Below are positions 1-8,163 of a stretch of DNA of 64,000 bases, piece by piece. A program made the position numbers and the translations under genes. The DNA lies in the NCBI RefSeq assembly GCF_003795125.1, contig NZ_CP027783.1:310001-374000 (forward strand). Direction: 5' to 3'. Each line of letters begins with the position of its first letter. Within the stretch, counting starts at the first letter, position 1. The notes below the pieces were generated by a model. The model worked only from the letters and a program-made list of their open reading frames with translations, was not told the origin of the DNA and did not search any database. The DNA comes from Tetragenococcus osmophilus. GTDB taxonomy: Bacteria > Bacillota > Bacilli > Lactobacillales > Enterococcaceae.

Positions 1-374
1 TTAGCTGATAATGTTTGATTTGTGGCAATAAAAAATTGGCTACCATTTGTATCAGGGCCAGCATTTGCCATCGACAAAGCTCCTCGTAAGTTAAATAATT
101 TATCACTAAATTCGTCAGCAAAGCTATCTCCATAGATACTTTTACCACCGGCGCCCGTACTTGTTGGGTCCCCACCTTGTATCATAAAATCAGGAATCAC
201 CCGATGAAAAATAACCCCATCATAATATTGTTGCTTAGCTAATTCGACAAAATTTTTCACCGTTCTTGGCGCTTTTTCGTCAAAAAGTTGTAAGACAATG
301 TTTCCATAGTTGGTTTGGATTATTGCTTGTGGGCCATGTTCATTTTTTAAATTCAATTGTGGAAATTCAGACAA
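1..374 (-). CDS. Peptidyl-prolyl cis-trans isomerase, cyclophilin type (5' part, runs off window)
   Basis: Cytoplasmic-type cyclophilin that would catalyse proline cis/trans isomerisation. About 124 N-terminal residues are present and the 3' end lies outside the window. The visible protein reads from [11 protein letters not shown] through the [14 protein letters not shown] block and on to [13 protein letters not shown], the two hallmark cyclophilin active-site segments (Arg and Gln are visible). No signal peptide or lipobox is seen. The start is a TTG at 374 and was chosen because a strong AAAGGAGGGA site lies just upstream (380-390). The IS element at 455 sits upstream of this gene and may have separated it from distal promoter sequence, although about 80 bp of native leader remain. 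The family call is secure. Confidence 0.9.
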   Translation of the reverse strand, partial: MSEFPQLNLKNEHGPQAIIQTNYGNIVLQLFDEKAPRTVKNFVELAKQQYYDGVIFHRVIPDFMIQGGDPTSTGAGGKSIYGDSFADEFSDKLFNLRGALSMANAGPDTNGSQFFIATNQTLSA

Positions 375-445
375 AAAAAGTCCCTCCTTTAAGTTTTTCT
401 TTCCTTTTTTATCATAGCAGATAATATTAAAAATGCCATACCTAC

Positions 446-454
446 ATTTCTTTG
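446..454. repeat. 9-bp target-site duplication, left copy (ISLre2-type element)
   Basis: The sequence ATTTCTTTG here is repeated exactly at 2098-2106, immediately outside the other end of the element. Nine base pairs is the duplication length known for the ISLre2 family. Confidence 0.85.
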
Positions 455-2097
455 GTATGTGTCAAGTTTATTGAGGTTGAATAAAAAAACCGTCTTTTGG
501 GCAGACACGAAGTTATTTTTCAACCTCACTTTCGTTCGGTTCGCCCTCATCATCTCTAACAAAAACAAGTTTTTATTAGAGATAATTCGGGGTCATTATT
601 AATTGATTTAGTCCTTTGGCGAATTGGCCTAAAGGTGCACTTTTCGCTTTTCCTTCGCCCATTTGCCCTTTAAACGCACCTTCATGAGCTTGAAAGTTAG
701 TTTTTTTCTGTACCCAACGTTTCATAGCTTGCCAACGCTTTTCTTGAGCGACCACGTCGTCCGGAAGGGCTTCGTATTGATTCAACCATCCTTCAAATTC
801 TTGATTCCGTAAACTATCAATGACACGAATCATGGCTTGGGCACCGGTTTTTGTCCATAAACGACCTTGGCGCTTCATGCGATAGGTGATTTTTCGATGG
901 GTACTTTCGATCGTGCCAATACATGCTTGGGGATCTCTGATTTCTCGTGCTTTCAATGATTTTAAATAAGGCCAATTTCTTTGAAGATAGTGATGCAGTA
1001 AACGTAAATGTTCTGAAGCCTCGGCTTCCTTTTCTTCAATCAAGCTTTCCGAGGTATCTAAAACAAGCTGGACCTCTTGCCAATCATAATGTTCAATCGC
1101 TCGTATCATACGATGTTGGAGTTGGGGAACAAAAGGCATTCGTTCTTTGATTTTACGATGGACATGGTATCGATCACGGAAGTGTTCATGACGCAAACAA
1201 CCTAAAGCCAGTTCATCAAACACGGCTTTTTCATAGCCTGAACCGCCGTCACTATTGGAAATGACAACGGTATGACTTAAATCATAATAGGCTTGAAGAT
1301 AGGCCATCATTTCTTTGTATGCTTTTTGCCGATTCAGATGACTCACAAAGTGCGGGGCGATCATTTCCGAGCGATTCCCTACTTTCTGGCTGCCTTCACA
1401 TACTTGAAAACGATGGACTTCAAGAGATTGTTTCTTCTGTCCGCCAATCTTTGCGCCGTCTCCTTCCAAATATAAATAAGGCACTTTTTTCTTGATGATC
1501 ACGCCGTCATAACGACTTTCATGCGTGCTTCGTGTCTGGACCAGTTCACCGGTTTTAACCACCAACTGTTGCACATTTTGATGACTCATCTGCCAAGAAG
1601 TTAAACAGTCAATCGCTTGAGAAACATGACGATAAACCATGATACTGCCTAATTGAGAGACGTTTCGCAGGACTAGCGAACTATAACGAAGCCCTTTTCG
1701 AATCCCTAGAAATTCATCTAAGGGGTAACGAATGTCATTGGCTTGATTTTTCATTCGTCGACGAACATAGGTCACGGTCCCAAACAAAAAGGTGATGGTT
1801 CTCTCGCTTTTACGATCGACGCGAAAGCCTTCTTTCTTACATTGCGCACAAATTTCTTCATCAAGCGTTTGAAACGCTAGTTGGGTAATTGTCGTGATCA
1901 ATTGCGTAAAAAAGATCATCATAGCTCTTTCTCTTGCTAAAAAATTCGTTTCCTTCTTCATTACTTCCACTAAATCTGTTACAATAGATTCCATAAGAAA
2001 CCGCCTTTGTTCATTAGTGCCTGTCACAGCCCAATGAATAGAGTAACGGTTTCTTTTTTATTCGTCTAGAGGGAACCTCAATAAATTTTACACTTAG
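455..2097 (-). mobile_element. ISLre2-family insertion sequence, intact, 1643 bp
   Basis: Bounded by imperfect 24-bp terminal inverted repeats (20 of 24 positions match by eye) that share the core TTTATTGAGGTT, and by a perfect 9-bp direct repeat ATTTCTTTG outside both ends. It holds one full-length transposase gene on the minus strand with no frameshift, so it looks recently inserted and possibly active. The element lies between the cyclophilin gene and a ferredoxin-NADP reductase gene. Its right end falls a few bases upstream of a TATAAT box at 2108-2113, so it probably disrupted or rewired that gene's promoter. The family call rests on the transposase and the 9-bp duplication. Confidence 0.9.
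576..2027 (-). CDS. ISLre2 family transposase (483 aa)
   Basis: Full-length transposase of the ISLre2 (UPF0236) family, the single gene of the surrounding IS. Recognisable segments are the Cys-containing N-terminal region (IC.QC), the YLEGDGAKIGG segment around residue 190, and the ISNSDGGSGYEKAVF segment near residue 257, typical of this family's catalytic core. The C-terminal third is rich in basic residues (RKITYRMKRQGR). The ATG at 2027 is close to the IS end, but a later ATG inside LMESIVTDLVE (1994) is also possible. No internal stop or frameshift is visible, so the protein should be functional. Confidence 0.9.
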   Translation of the reverse strand: MTGTNEQRRFLMESIVTDLVEVMKKETNFLARERAMMIFFTQLITTITQLAFQTLDEEICAQCKKEGFRVDRKSERTITFLFGTVTYVRRRMKNQANDIRYPLDEFLGIRKGLRYSSLVLRNVSQLGSIMVYRHVSQAIDCLTSWQMSHQNVQQLVVKTGELVQTRSTHESRYDGVIIKKKVPYLYLEGDGAKIGGQKKQSLEVHRFQVCEGSQKVGNRSEMIAPHFVSHLNRQKAYKEMMAYLQAYYDLSHTVVISNSDGGSGYEKAVFDELALGCLRHEHFRDRYHVHRKIKERMPFVPQLQHRMIRAIEHYDWQEVQLVLDTSESLIEEKEAEASEHLRLLHHYLQRNWPYLKSLKAREIRDPQACIGTIESTHRKITYRMKRQGRLWTKTGAQAMIRVIDSLRNQEFEGWLNQYEALPDDVVAQEKRWQAMKRWVQKKTNFQAHEGAFKGQMGEGKAKSAPLGQFAKGLNQLIMTPNYL

Positions 2098-2113
2098 ATT
2101 TCTTTGTTATAAT
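2087..2113 (+). promoter_or_regulatory. Possible hybrid promoter: -35 in the IS end, -10 native
   Basis: TATAAT at 2108-2113 is native DNA and TTTACA at 2087-2092 is inside the right end of the IS, with a short 15-bp spacer. Removing the IS and one copy of the duplication would place ATGCCA 17 bp upstream of the same TATAAT. The insertion therefore appears to have swapped the -35 of the downstream reductase gene. This is an inference from spacing only. Confidence 0.45.
2098..2106. repeat. 9-bp target-site duplication, right copy (ISLre2-type element)
   Basis: Exact second copy of ATTTCTTTG, directly abutting the right inverted repeat of the element at 455-2097. Confidence 0.85.
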
Positions 2114-2164
2114 ATGTTTAACTGCGATAAAAAATCCAGTAAGTCTAGATGAAGGAGTCGCAAA

Positions 2165-3139
2165 ATGAATGTATATGATATCACAATTGTAGGTGCTGGT
2201 CCTGCGGGGATGTTTGCTGCTTTTTATGCTGGTATGCGTAATGCAAAAACGAAAATTATCGATACCTTACCCCAATTAGGTGGACAATTAACCACTTTAT
2301 ATCCAGAAAAATATATTTATGATATTCCCGGTTTTCCTAAAATTAAAGCAGACGAATTAGCACAAAATTTAGAAAAACAGCTCACAATGTTTAATCACCG
2401 TTATTGTTTAGAAGAAGAAGTTATAAGACTTGATTATCAAGAAGACATCATTGAAATTGTTACAAATCAGCAAACCCACTATTCAAAGGCTGTTATTTTA
2501 GCTTTAGGAAATGGTTCATTTCAACCTCGAAAACTACGTCTAGAACAAGCAGAGACTTTCGAGAATAACGGCATCGATTATTTTATTTCTGATCTTATGA
2601 AATACGCAGGAAAAAAAGTGGCGGTTGCTGGAGGCGGCGATTCAGCTGTCGATTGGGCGTTGATGTTAGAACCTATTGCAAAGGAAGTCTCTTTGATTCA
2701 TCGTCGAGCAAGGTTTCGTGCTCATGAACACAGCATTGAGCAATTAAAAAATTCTTCTGTCCAAATTTTGACGCCTTATATGATTCGAGGCGTTTCTGGA
2801 GATAAAAGTTTAGAGACGCTGCATTTACAAGTAGCTAAAAGTGAAGAAACTACTGATTTAAATGTCGATTATCTTATTGTGAATTATGGATTTACCACCA
2901 ATTTAAACTTAAAAGATTGGCAGATTAATAGTAGCCGACAAGGTATCCCTGTGCAATCTGATATGAAAAGTTCAAAAGACGGTGTTTACTGTTGCGGCGA
3001 CATCACGCAGTATGATGGCAAGGTCGATTTAATTGCTACAGGTTTTGGGGAAGCACCTACTGCGGTGAATAATGCTCTGCATTATATTGATCCAAAAAAT
3101 CGAACACAACCTATGCATTCATCTAGTCTCTTTCAGTAA
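2165..3139 (+). CDS. Ferredoxin--NADP reductase type 2 (thioredoxin-reductase-like flavoprotein, YumC family)
   Basis: FAD-dependent NADPH:ferredoxin/flavodoxin reductase, cytoplasmic. The N-terminal FAD-binding glycine motif GAGPAG is at residues 11-16 and the NADPH-binding segment GGGDSAVDW near 157. The redox CxxC pair of true thioredoxin reductases is absent between the two domains, which points to the YumC-type ferredoxin reductase. A C-terminal CGD motif (CCGDITQYDG) closes the FAD site. The length of 324 aa is normal. AAGGAGTCG precedes the ATG. Its ancestral promoter seems split by the IS at 455-2097. The PgpA-like gene follows 23 bp downstream, probably co-transcribed. Confidence 0.88.
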   Translation: MNVYDITIVGAGPAGMFAAFYAGMRNAKTKIIDTLPQLGGQLTTLYPEKYIYDIPGFPKIKADELAQNLEKQLTMFNHRYCLEEEVIRLDYQEDIIEIVTNQQTHYSKAVILALGNGSFQPRKLRLEQAETFENNGIDYFISDLMKYAGKKVAVAGGGDSAVDWALMLEPIAKEVSLIHRRARFRAHEHSIEQLKNSSVQILTPYMIRGVSGDKSLETLHLQVAKSEETTDLNVDYLIVNYGFTTNLNLKDWQINSSRQGIPVQSDMKSSKDGVYCCGDITQYDGKVDLIATGFGEAPTAVNNALHYIDPKNRTQPMHSSSLFQ

Positions 3140-3162
3140 GAACTTTCGAAGGAGGTTCATAT

Positions 3163-3672
3163 ATGGTATTAGAAACAAAAACATTAGAAGAAAAAGCACG
3201 TGAATTATTAAAAGAACGCGGCGTTTCAGTGGTTGATATGGCGAAATTAGTGATGTATTTACAAAAAGACTATATTCCAGGCTTAACCTTAGAAAATTGT
3301 ATCGAAAGTGTGGATTCGGTTTTATCAAAAAGAGAAGTTCACAACACCATTTTAACTGGTATTCAATTAGATGTTCTAGCTGAAGAAGATCAACTTCTTC
3401 AACCATTACAAGATATCGTCGCTAAAGACGAAGGCCTCTATGGTATTGATGAAATCCTAGCTTTATCCATTGTCAACGTCTATGGCTCTATTGGTTTTAC
3501 CAATTACGGCTATATTGATAAAGTCAAACCAGGGATTTTACAAATGTTAAATGACCACGAGGGCCCGCGTGTTCATACCTTTTTAGATGATATTGTCGGC
3601 GCAATTGCTGCTTCTGGTGCTAGTCGCCTAGCACACCAATACCCAGATAAAGCCGACCATCTAACGGATTAA
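3163..3672 (+). CDS. Phosphatidylglycerophosphatase A-like family protein (YutG-like)
   Basis: A 169-aa protein of the PgpA-related family found in Bacilli (YutG type), thought to dephosphorylate phosphatidylglycerophosphate or a related phospholipid. The C-terminal part is the most diagnostic: DEGLYGIDEILALSIVNVYGSIGFTNYGY, followed by THxFLDDIVGAIAA-like acidic residues (TFLDDIVGAIAA). A strong AAGGAGG site precedes the ATG. It follows the ferredoxin reductase with a short gap and is followed by a hairpin terminator at about 3757-3800. The family is recognised with fair confidence; the enzymatic role is taken from the family and has no direct support here. Confidence 0.75.
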   Translation: MVLETKTLEEKARELLKERGVSVVDMAKLVMYLQKDYIPGLTLENCIESVDSVLSKREVHNTILTGIQLDVLAEEDQLLQPLQDIVAKDEGLYGIDEILALSIVNVYGSIGFTNYGYIDKVKPGILQMLNDHEGPRVHTFLDDIVGAIAASGASRLAHQYPDKADHLTD

Positions 3673-3756
3673 AAATTAAACTTGACCAAATGAAAAAACC
3701 ATTCTAAAATATTTTTGTGCATAAATCGTACAGATAACACGTAAGAACTACGTGTC

Positions 3757-3801
3757 GAAAAAGAGGCGGTTTCTATTGAATTAGAAGCAGTCTCTTTTTT
3801 A
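3757..3801 (+). terminator. Rho-independent terminator after the PgpA-like gene
   Basis: An imperfect stem pairs AAAAAGAG with CTCTTTTT around a TTTCT/AGAAG inner stem, ending in a T run. A small CACGTA/TACGTG hairpin lies just before it (3738-3755). Confidence 0.65.
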
Positions 3802-3827
3802 ATGATGTTTATTAAAGGAGGACAACA

Positions 3828-5189
3828 ATGGAAAAAGCAAAAATCCATCTATTACCGGCTGTTTTAGCCGCAGGGATTATGTCATTTTCTGGTGTCTTGA
3901 TTGAGACAGCGATGAACGTGACTTTTCCTACACTTATCACAGAATTTCATATTTCTACTTCAACTGTGCAATGGGTAACAACGATTTATCTATTGGTTAT
4001 CTCTATCATGGTTCCTTTTTCGAATTATTTAATAAAAAATTTTTCTATCCGTAGTTTATTTATTATTGCCAATCTTTTTTTCATTGGTGGACTTATTATT
4101 GACTTTATTTCCCCTACTTTTCTTGTATTACTTTTGGGACGTTTCTTACAAGGAATTAGCACAGGGATTGCCTTGCCCTTAATGTTTCATATTATTTTAA
4201 CTTTTACGCCATTAGAAAAACGCGGCGGCATGATGGGTGTTGGTACACTGACCACCTCTATTGCACCGGCGATTGGGCCAACCTATGGCGGTATGTTGAC
4301 CTCTATTCTTTCTTGGCATTATATCTTTTTATTTTTAATTCCTGTTTTATTACTTTCGCTTGCTCTGGGGTTATACGCTATCCCTACAATAAAAATAGCT
4401 GAAAGTAGTTCTCTTGATATTATTGGGCTTTTAGGTATTGGATTGTTATTTAGTGGCTTGTTAGTATTTTTAAATCAAATGGGAACACTTAAAAGTTTTC
4501 TTCCATTACTCATCGGTATTATTGGTTTATTTATCTTCTTACACCAAGCATCTAAAGCAAAGGAACCTTTGGTCGATATCGGCGTACTAAAAAACAAAGT
4601 CTTTGTCCTATTTTTATGCGGTTTTCTTGTTTGTCAATTTTTACTTTTAGGTATTTCATTTGTATTACCTAACTTTGTACAAATTGTTGCCGGCCAAAAT
4701 GCATTTGTAGCTGGGCTGATTATGCTACCAGGAGCTGCGATTGGCGCGGTCCTTGCTCCTATTTCAGGTCGAGTATTAGACAAATATGGCGCTAAAAGGC
4801 CTATCTTATTAGGACTAACCTTGGCAGCCACTGGTTGGCTAGCATTAACCATTTTATTAAATCAGCCTTATTTACTTAGTTTAGTCGCCGGGCATGTTTT
4901 CTACATGTTAGGCATTGGTTTTTCTTATAGTAATATGATGACAAGTGGGATGAATCTTTTGTCTCAAGAAGAATATGGCGATGGGAACACGCTTTTTAAT
5001 ACTTTACAACAATTTTCTGGCGCAGCAGCTACTGCGATTGTGGCTAGTGTGATTAACATTTTTCAAGAAAGTAGCGATAATTACTTAAGAGGGACCACTT
5101 TGGGTTCACAAGTTGCGATGGTTATTTTGCTCGTTTTACTTATTCTTATTATGATTGCTTGCTTACGCCATTTCCGAACACGTAAATAA
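3828..5189 (+). CDS. MFS multidrug-type exporter, DHA2 (EmrB/QacA-like) family
   Basis: A 453-aa, very hydrophobic membrane protein with about 14 predicted membrane segments, as usual for DHA2 drug:proton antiporters. The motif-A-like loop with NYLIKNFSIR is near residue 67 and a motif-C-like Gly/Pro-rich helix (TTSIAPAIGPTYGGM) near 140. The substrate cannot be told from sequence. AAAGGAGGACAAC gives a clear start. Nothing nearby acts as an obvious dedicated regulator. A bidirectional hairpin at 5193-5232 closes the gene. Confidence 0.85.
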   Translation: MEKAKIHLLPAVLAAGIMSFSGVLIETAMNVTFPTLITEFHISTSTVQWVTTIYLLVISIMVPFSNYLIKNFSIRSLFIIANLFFIGGLIIDFISPTFLVLLLGRFLQGISTGIALPLMFHIILTFTPLEKRGGMMGVGTLTTSIAPAIGPTYGGMLTSILSWHYIFLFLIPVLLLSLALGLYAIPTIKIAESSSLDIIGLLGIGLLFSGLLVFLNQMGTLKSFLPLLIGIIGLFIFLHQASKAKEPLVDIGVLKNKVFVLFLCGFLVCQFLLLGISFVLPNFVQIVAGQNAFVAGLIMLPGAAIGAVLAPISGRVLDKYGAKRPILLGLTLAATGWLALTILLNQPYLLSLVAGHVFYMLGIGFSYSNMMTSGMNLLSQEEYGDGNTLFNTLQQFSGAAATAIVASVINIFQESSDNYLRGTTLGSQVAMVILLVLLILIMIACLRHFRTRK

Positions 5190-5192
5190 TAT

Positions 5193-5232
5193 AAGCGATG
5201 CTTTATGAAATTTCATAAGGCACCGCTTTTTA
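5193..5232. terminator. Bidirectional terminator between MFS gene and iron permease
   Basis: The stem AAGCG.TGC..TTATGAAA pairs with TTTCATAA.GCA.CGCTT and is followed by T-rich sequence in the + direction and by A/T runs in the other. It serves the convergent genes ending at 5189 and 5230. Confidence 0.8.
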
Positions 5233-6231
5233 TTTTGCCTTATTGAAAGCCCCCTGGTTTGTTTTTAACAGACGGAAAATGAAATATGGCGCACCCACAA
5301 TCGATACAATAATACCTGCTGCCATCTCGCCATTGCTTAAGATCACGCGTCCCACAATGTCACTATATAGCAAAAGTATGGCACCAAAAAAAGCGGACAT
5401 TAACAAGGTTAGATTATTTCTTTGATGAATCAAATTTTTGGCTAAATGAGGGGCAATAAGCCCTAGAAAACTAATATTTCCGATAAGAGCGACACTTACC
5501 GCTGCTAAAACAATCGCGCTAAATAAGAAAAAGAGCTGTTTTTTCTTAAGTGATAACCCCAGGCCAATTGCTTGTTTGTCTCCAAGAGCCATTACTTCTA
5601 AACTTTTTCCTTGCCATAAAATAAATGGGATTAGACAAAATAAAATAGGCAAGATCATCATAATATGTTGCCAAGTAGTGCCCCAAATTGTCCCAGAGAG
5701 CCAAGCCGTCACAAAACGATAACTATCTTGTGATACATTAACGGTACTAATTAACGTCAATGCGGAGATACCTGCATTGACTGCCACGCCGGATAATAAT
5801 AGCCGATTCATTGCTACGTTTTCGCCTTGTTTTCCACAAAAATAGACCAAAAAAGCAGCGAAAAAACTCCCACTACAAGCTATTAATGGTAGTAAATTGT
5901 TCGAACTATGATTTGTAAAAAAGCCAAGATAAAGCAAGACCGTCAACCCCGCACCGGCATTAATGCTTAAAATGCCTGGTTCCGCCAAATCATTATGGGT
6001 GACTGTTTGAAATAAATAACCTGAAATAGCTAAACCAGCTCCAGCAAAAATAGCGATTAACGTACGCGGAAAACGAAAATGAAATACAAGTAATTGTTGA
6101 GCTGGTGTTCCATCTCCAGTTAGCACAGCTAGAATTTCTGTAACGGATAAAGAAATTGTCCCAACCGACAAACTTAGAGTAATGCCTATAATAAGTAAAA
6201 GACTAAGCAAGGCCCATACTCTTTTTTTCAT
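5230..6231 (-). CDS. Iron-siderophore ABC transporter permease, FecCD family (second permease)
   Basis: A 333-aa polytopic membrane protein of the FecCD/FhuB-BtuC family that forms half of the siderophore channel. An N-terminal TM segment is followed by LLVFHFRFPRTLIAIFAGAGLAISG, and GNISFLGLIAPHLAKNLI near the C-terminus is the ATPase-contact region typical of the family. Its start overlaps the end of the preceding permease by 4 bp, so the two are translationally coupled. It is the last gene of the operon starting at 7993 and is presumably Fur-controlled through the box at 8014-8028. The siderophore is not known; hydroxamate or catecholate types are both possible. Confidence 0.88.
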   Translation of the reverse strand: MKKRVWALLSLLLIIGITLSLSVGTISLSVTEILAVLTGDGTPAQQLLVFHFRFPRTLIAIFAGAGLAISGYLFQTVTHNDLAEPGILSINAGAGLTVLLYLGFFTNHSSNNLLPLIACSGSFFAAFLVYFCGKQGENVAMNRLLLSGVAVNAGISALTLISTVNVSQDSYRFVTAWLSGTIWGTTWQHIMMILPILFCLIPFILWQGKSLEVMALGDKQAIGLGLSLKKKQLFFLFSAIVLAAVSVALIGNISFLGLIAPHLAKNLIHQRNNLTLLMSAFFGAILLLYSDIVGRVILSNGEMAAGIIVSIVGAPYFIFRLLKTNQGAFNKAK

Positions 6232-7205
6232 ACATTTCCCTTTCTAATTTGTAATAAAAGTAACGGGACACCTATTAAAGTGACAATAACACCTACTGGA
6301 GTTTCTAAAGGGGGAGCAACCAAACGAGAGAGCACGTCTGCAACAACAAAAAAGAAAGCCCCAAATAAAACAGTAGCTGGAATCACCCAACGATAATCAT
6401 GTCCTACAAAAAAACGCACAATATGCGGAATAATCAATCCCAAGAAACTAATCGCTCCTACTAAAGAAACTGCTGTTCCTGCCAGAAGTAAGACACAAAA
6501 CATACTTAGCTGACGAATCCGTTGGGGATTTTTCCCCAAAGAAATAGCAGCTTCATCGCCTATACTCAATAAAGTTATTTGATTACGCAATAACCAAGCC
6601 CCCATAATACCTAAAGTCATCACTGGAACAGCGATTTGAATCTGCGGCCAAGTAACATTGGCGCTACCACCCACAAACCAAAAGGTGATCTCCTGATTAA
6701 GATTAAACAACAGACGAATACTTTGGCTCAAAGCGGTAAAAAAAGACCCAATAGCGGCTCCTAACAACACCATATGTATAGAAGAACGAACAAAAATTAT
6801 GCGACTAGAAGCAATATAAATAATAGCTAATGCTATTGCTGCTCCAATAAATGAAGCAAACATCGTCATCGCTGGCGTGGGGTTTGTAAAAGCAAAAACT
6901 AAAGCCAAACCTAACCCAGCACCTGCGTTAATGCCCAAAAGTCCAGAGTCGGCTAGCGGGTTGTGCGTAATTCCTTGCATTAATGCCCCTGAAACAGCAA
7001 AAGCAGCACCGATAAATAAGCTTGCAATTGTTCGTGGCAGACGTAAATAATAAATCAATTGCTGAGTTTGATTGTTCCCACCCAATTGCAGTAATGCATG
7101 ATAAATTTCGCGCCAAGAATTATCACTAGCCCCATACCTTAATGAACTGACAGAAGCTAATACTAATAAAACAACGATAAAAAGAAAAAATATTTTTTTC
7201 TTCAT
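6228..7205 (-). CDS. Iron-siderophore ABC transporter permease, FecCD family (first permease)
   Basis: About 325 aa, FecCD/FhuB-type membrane protein and partner of the permease at 5230. It contains LRLPRTIASLFIGAAFAVSGALMQG near residue 55 and GAISFLGLIIPHIVRFFVGHDYR near 255, both family signatures. The ATG at 7205 is preferred over a TTG two codons upstream because GAGGA sits 8 bp before it. With this start, the gene begins 2 bp after the stop of the ATPase gene. Nine to ten membrane segments are expected. Confidence 0.88.
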   Translation of the reverse strand: MKKKIFFLFIVVLLVLASVSSLRYGASDNSWREIYHALLQLGGNNQTQQLIYYLRLPRTIASLFIGAAFAVSGALMQGITHNPLADSGLLGINAGAGLGLALVFAFTNPTPAMTMFASFIGAAIALAIIYIASSRIIFVRSSIHMVLLGAAIGSFFTALSQSIRLLFNLNQEITFWFVGGSANVTWPQIQIAVPVMTLGIMGAWLLRNQITLLSIGDEAAISLGKNPQRIRQLSMFCVLLLAGTAVSLVGAISFLGLIIPHIVRFFVGHDYRWVIPATVLFGAFFFVVADVLSRLVAPPLETPVGVIVTLIGVPLLLLQIRKGNV

Positions 7206-7207
7206 AC

Positions 7208-7993
7208 TCAATTCCTCGCTAAATCATAAGAAATAATGACGGGCTTATGGTTTTTTTCCGAAAAGATAACTTCTGGCTGAATATCGAATAATTCAAAAAG
7301 ATGTTTAGGAGTAAATACTTCTTCAGGTGTTCCCATTAATAAAGGTTCACTTTGTTTTATTCCCAAAATATAGTCAGAAAATTGAGCCGCATGATTTAGA
7401 TCATGAATTGTCATTAAAATCGTTTTTCCTTGTCGGTTAATTTCTTCTAATAGATAAAGAATTTCTAATTGATGAGCTGGATCTAAAAAAGAAATAGGTT
7501 CATCTAAAAGTAAAATTTCAGTATCTTGTGCCAACGCCATGGCAAGCCATACACGTTGCTGCTGTCCACCCGATAAAGAGTGCAGGTTTCGTTGTTTTAA
7601 ATCTAGCAATCCAGTAACTTCCAAAGCCCACTGAACCCATTTATAATCTTCCTTTTGTAAGCTAGCAAATCCCTTTTGATATGGGAAGCGTCCATAGCTA
7701 ACAATTTCTTCGACATTTAACCCTTCCACTTGATTATTTTTTTGCGCTAAAACAGCGATTTTTTGCGCTACATATTTTGTATTTAAGTGATAAATATCTT
7801 TACCATTTAATTGAACGCTTCCACTTTTAGGTGATAACATTCGTGCTAAAGTCTTTAGTAACGTTGTTTTTCCGCTACCGTTTGGACCGATCAAACTTGT
7901 GATTTTATTCTCAGGAATTTCAAGCGTTAAGTTATTTAAAACATTCTTTTTTTCATACCCGCACGAAAGATGCTTTGTCGCTAATTGTGCCAT
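7208..7993 (-). CDS. Iron-siderophore ABC transporter ATP-binding protein (FhuC/FecE-like)
   Basis: ATPase of the iron-siderophore importer, about 261 aa. Walker A GPNGSGKT, the signature LSGGQQQR and Walker B ILLLDEPISFLD are all present, and the switch His is in MTIHDLNHA. An upstream in-frame ATG would add 12 residues, but that extension covers the AAGAAAGGAA Shine-Dalgarno and the Fur box, so the start at 7993 (MAQLATKHL) is preferred. It is the first gene of the minus-strand permease operon, divergent from the binding-protein gene at 8164. Confidence 0.92.
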   Translation of the reverse strand: MAQLATKHLSCGYEKKNVLNNLTLEIPENKITSLIGPNGSGKTTLLKTLARMLSPKSGSVQLNGKDIYHLNTKYVAQKIAVLAQKNNQVEGLNVEEIVSYGRFPYQKGFASLQKEDYKWVQWALEVTGLLDLKQRNLHSLSGGQQQRVWLAMALAQDTEILLLDEPISFLDPAHQLEILYLLEEINRQGKTILMTIHDLNHAAQFSDYILGIKQSEPLLMGTPEEVFTPKHLFELFDIQPEVIFSEKNHKPVIISYDLARN

Positions 7994-8013
7994 AGCATTT
8001 ATTCCTTTCTTAA

Positions 8014-8028
8014 TGATAATCATTCTCA
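8014..8028 (-). promoter_or_regulatory. Fur box controlling the ABC transporter operon
   Basis: On the minus strand, TGAGAATGATTATCA matches the 7-1-7 Fur consensus TGATAATNATTATCA at 14 of 15 positions (the central N counted as a match). It lies about 20 bp upstream of the ATPase start, where bound Fur would block transcription. Confidence 0.85.
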
Positions 8029-8094
8029 ATTATCCCTTTTTCTTTGATCAGCGTCAACCTCTTGTCGAAAACTTTGTTAAGTTTCAAACATGTA

Positions 8095-8123
8095 TTGACT
8101 TCTATCATTCCTTTTGTAATAAT
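8095..8123 (+). promoter_or_regulatory. Promoter of the siderophore-binding lipoprotein gene
   Basis: TTGACT at 8095-8100 and AATAAT at 8118-8123 (or TAATAA one base earlier) are spaced 16-17 bp. The Fur box at 8129-8143 begins 5 bp after the -10 box, covering the expected start site. Confidence 0.7.
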
Positions 8124-8128
8124 TTAAT

Positions 8129-8143
8129 TGAGAATGGTTATCA
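8129..8143 (+). promoter_or_regulatory. Fur box controlling the binding-protein gene
   Basis: TGAGAATGGTTATCA differs from the 7-1-7 Fur consensus at two positions. It sits just downstream of a good -35/-10 pair and 20 bp before the ATG of an iron-binding lipoprotein. It forms a pair with the box at 8014-8028. Confidence 0.8.
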
Positions 8144-8163
8144 ACTAGCATAAGGAGATTCAT

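Noticed and set aside
947-1475. Plus-strand reading frames inside the ISLre2 element
   Set aside because: They are antisense to an intact transposase gene, lack ribosome sites and have no family resemblance.
2165-3139. Thioredoxin reductase
   Set aside because: The redox-active CxxC pair is missing, so the ferredoxin--NADP reductase branch is preferred.
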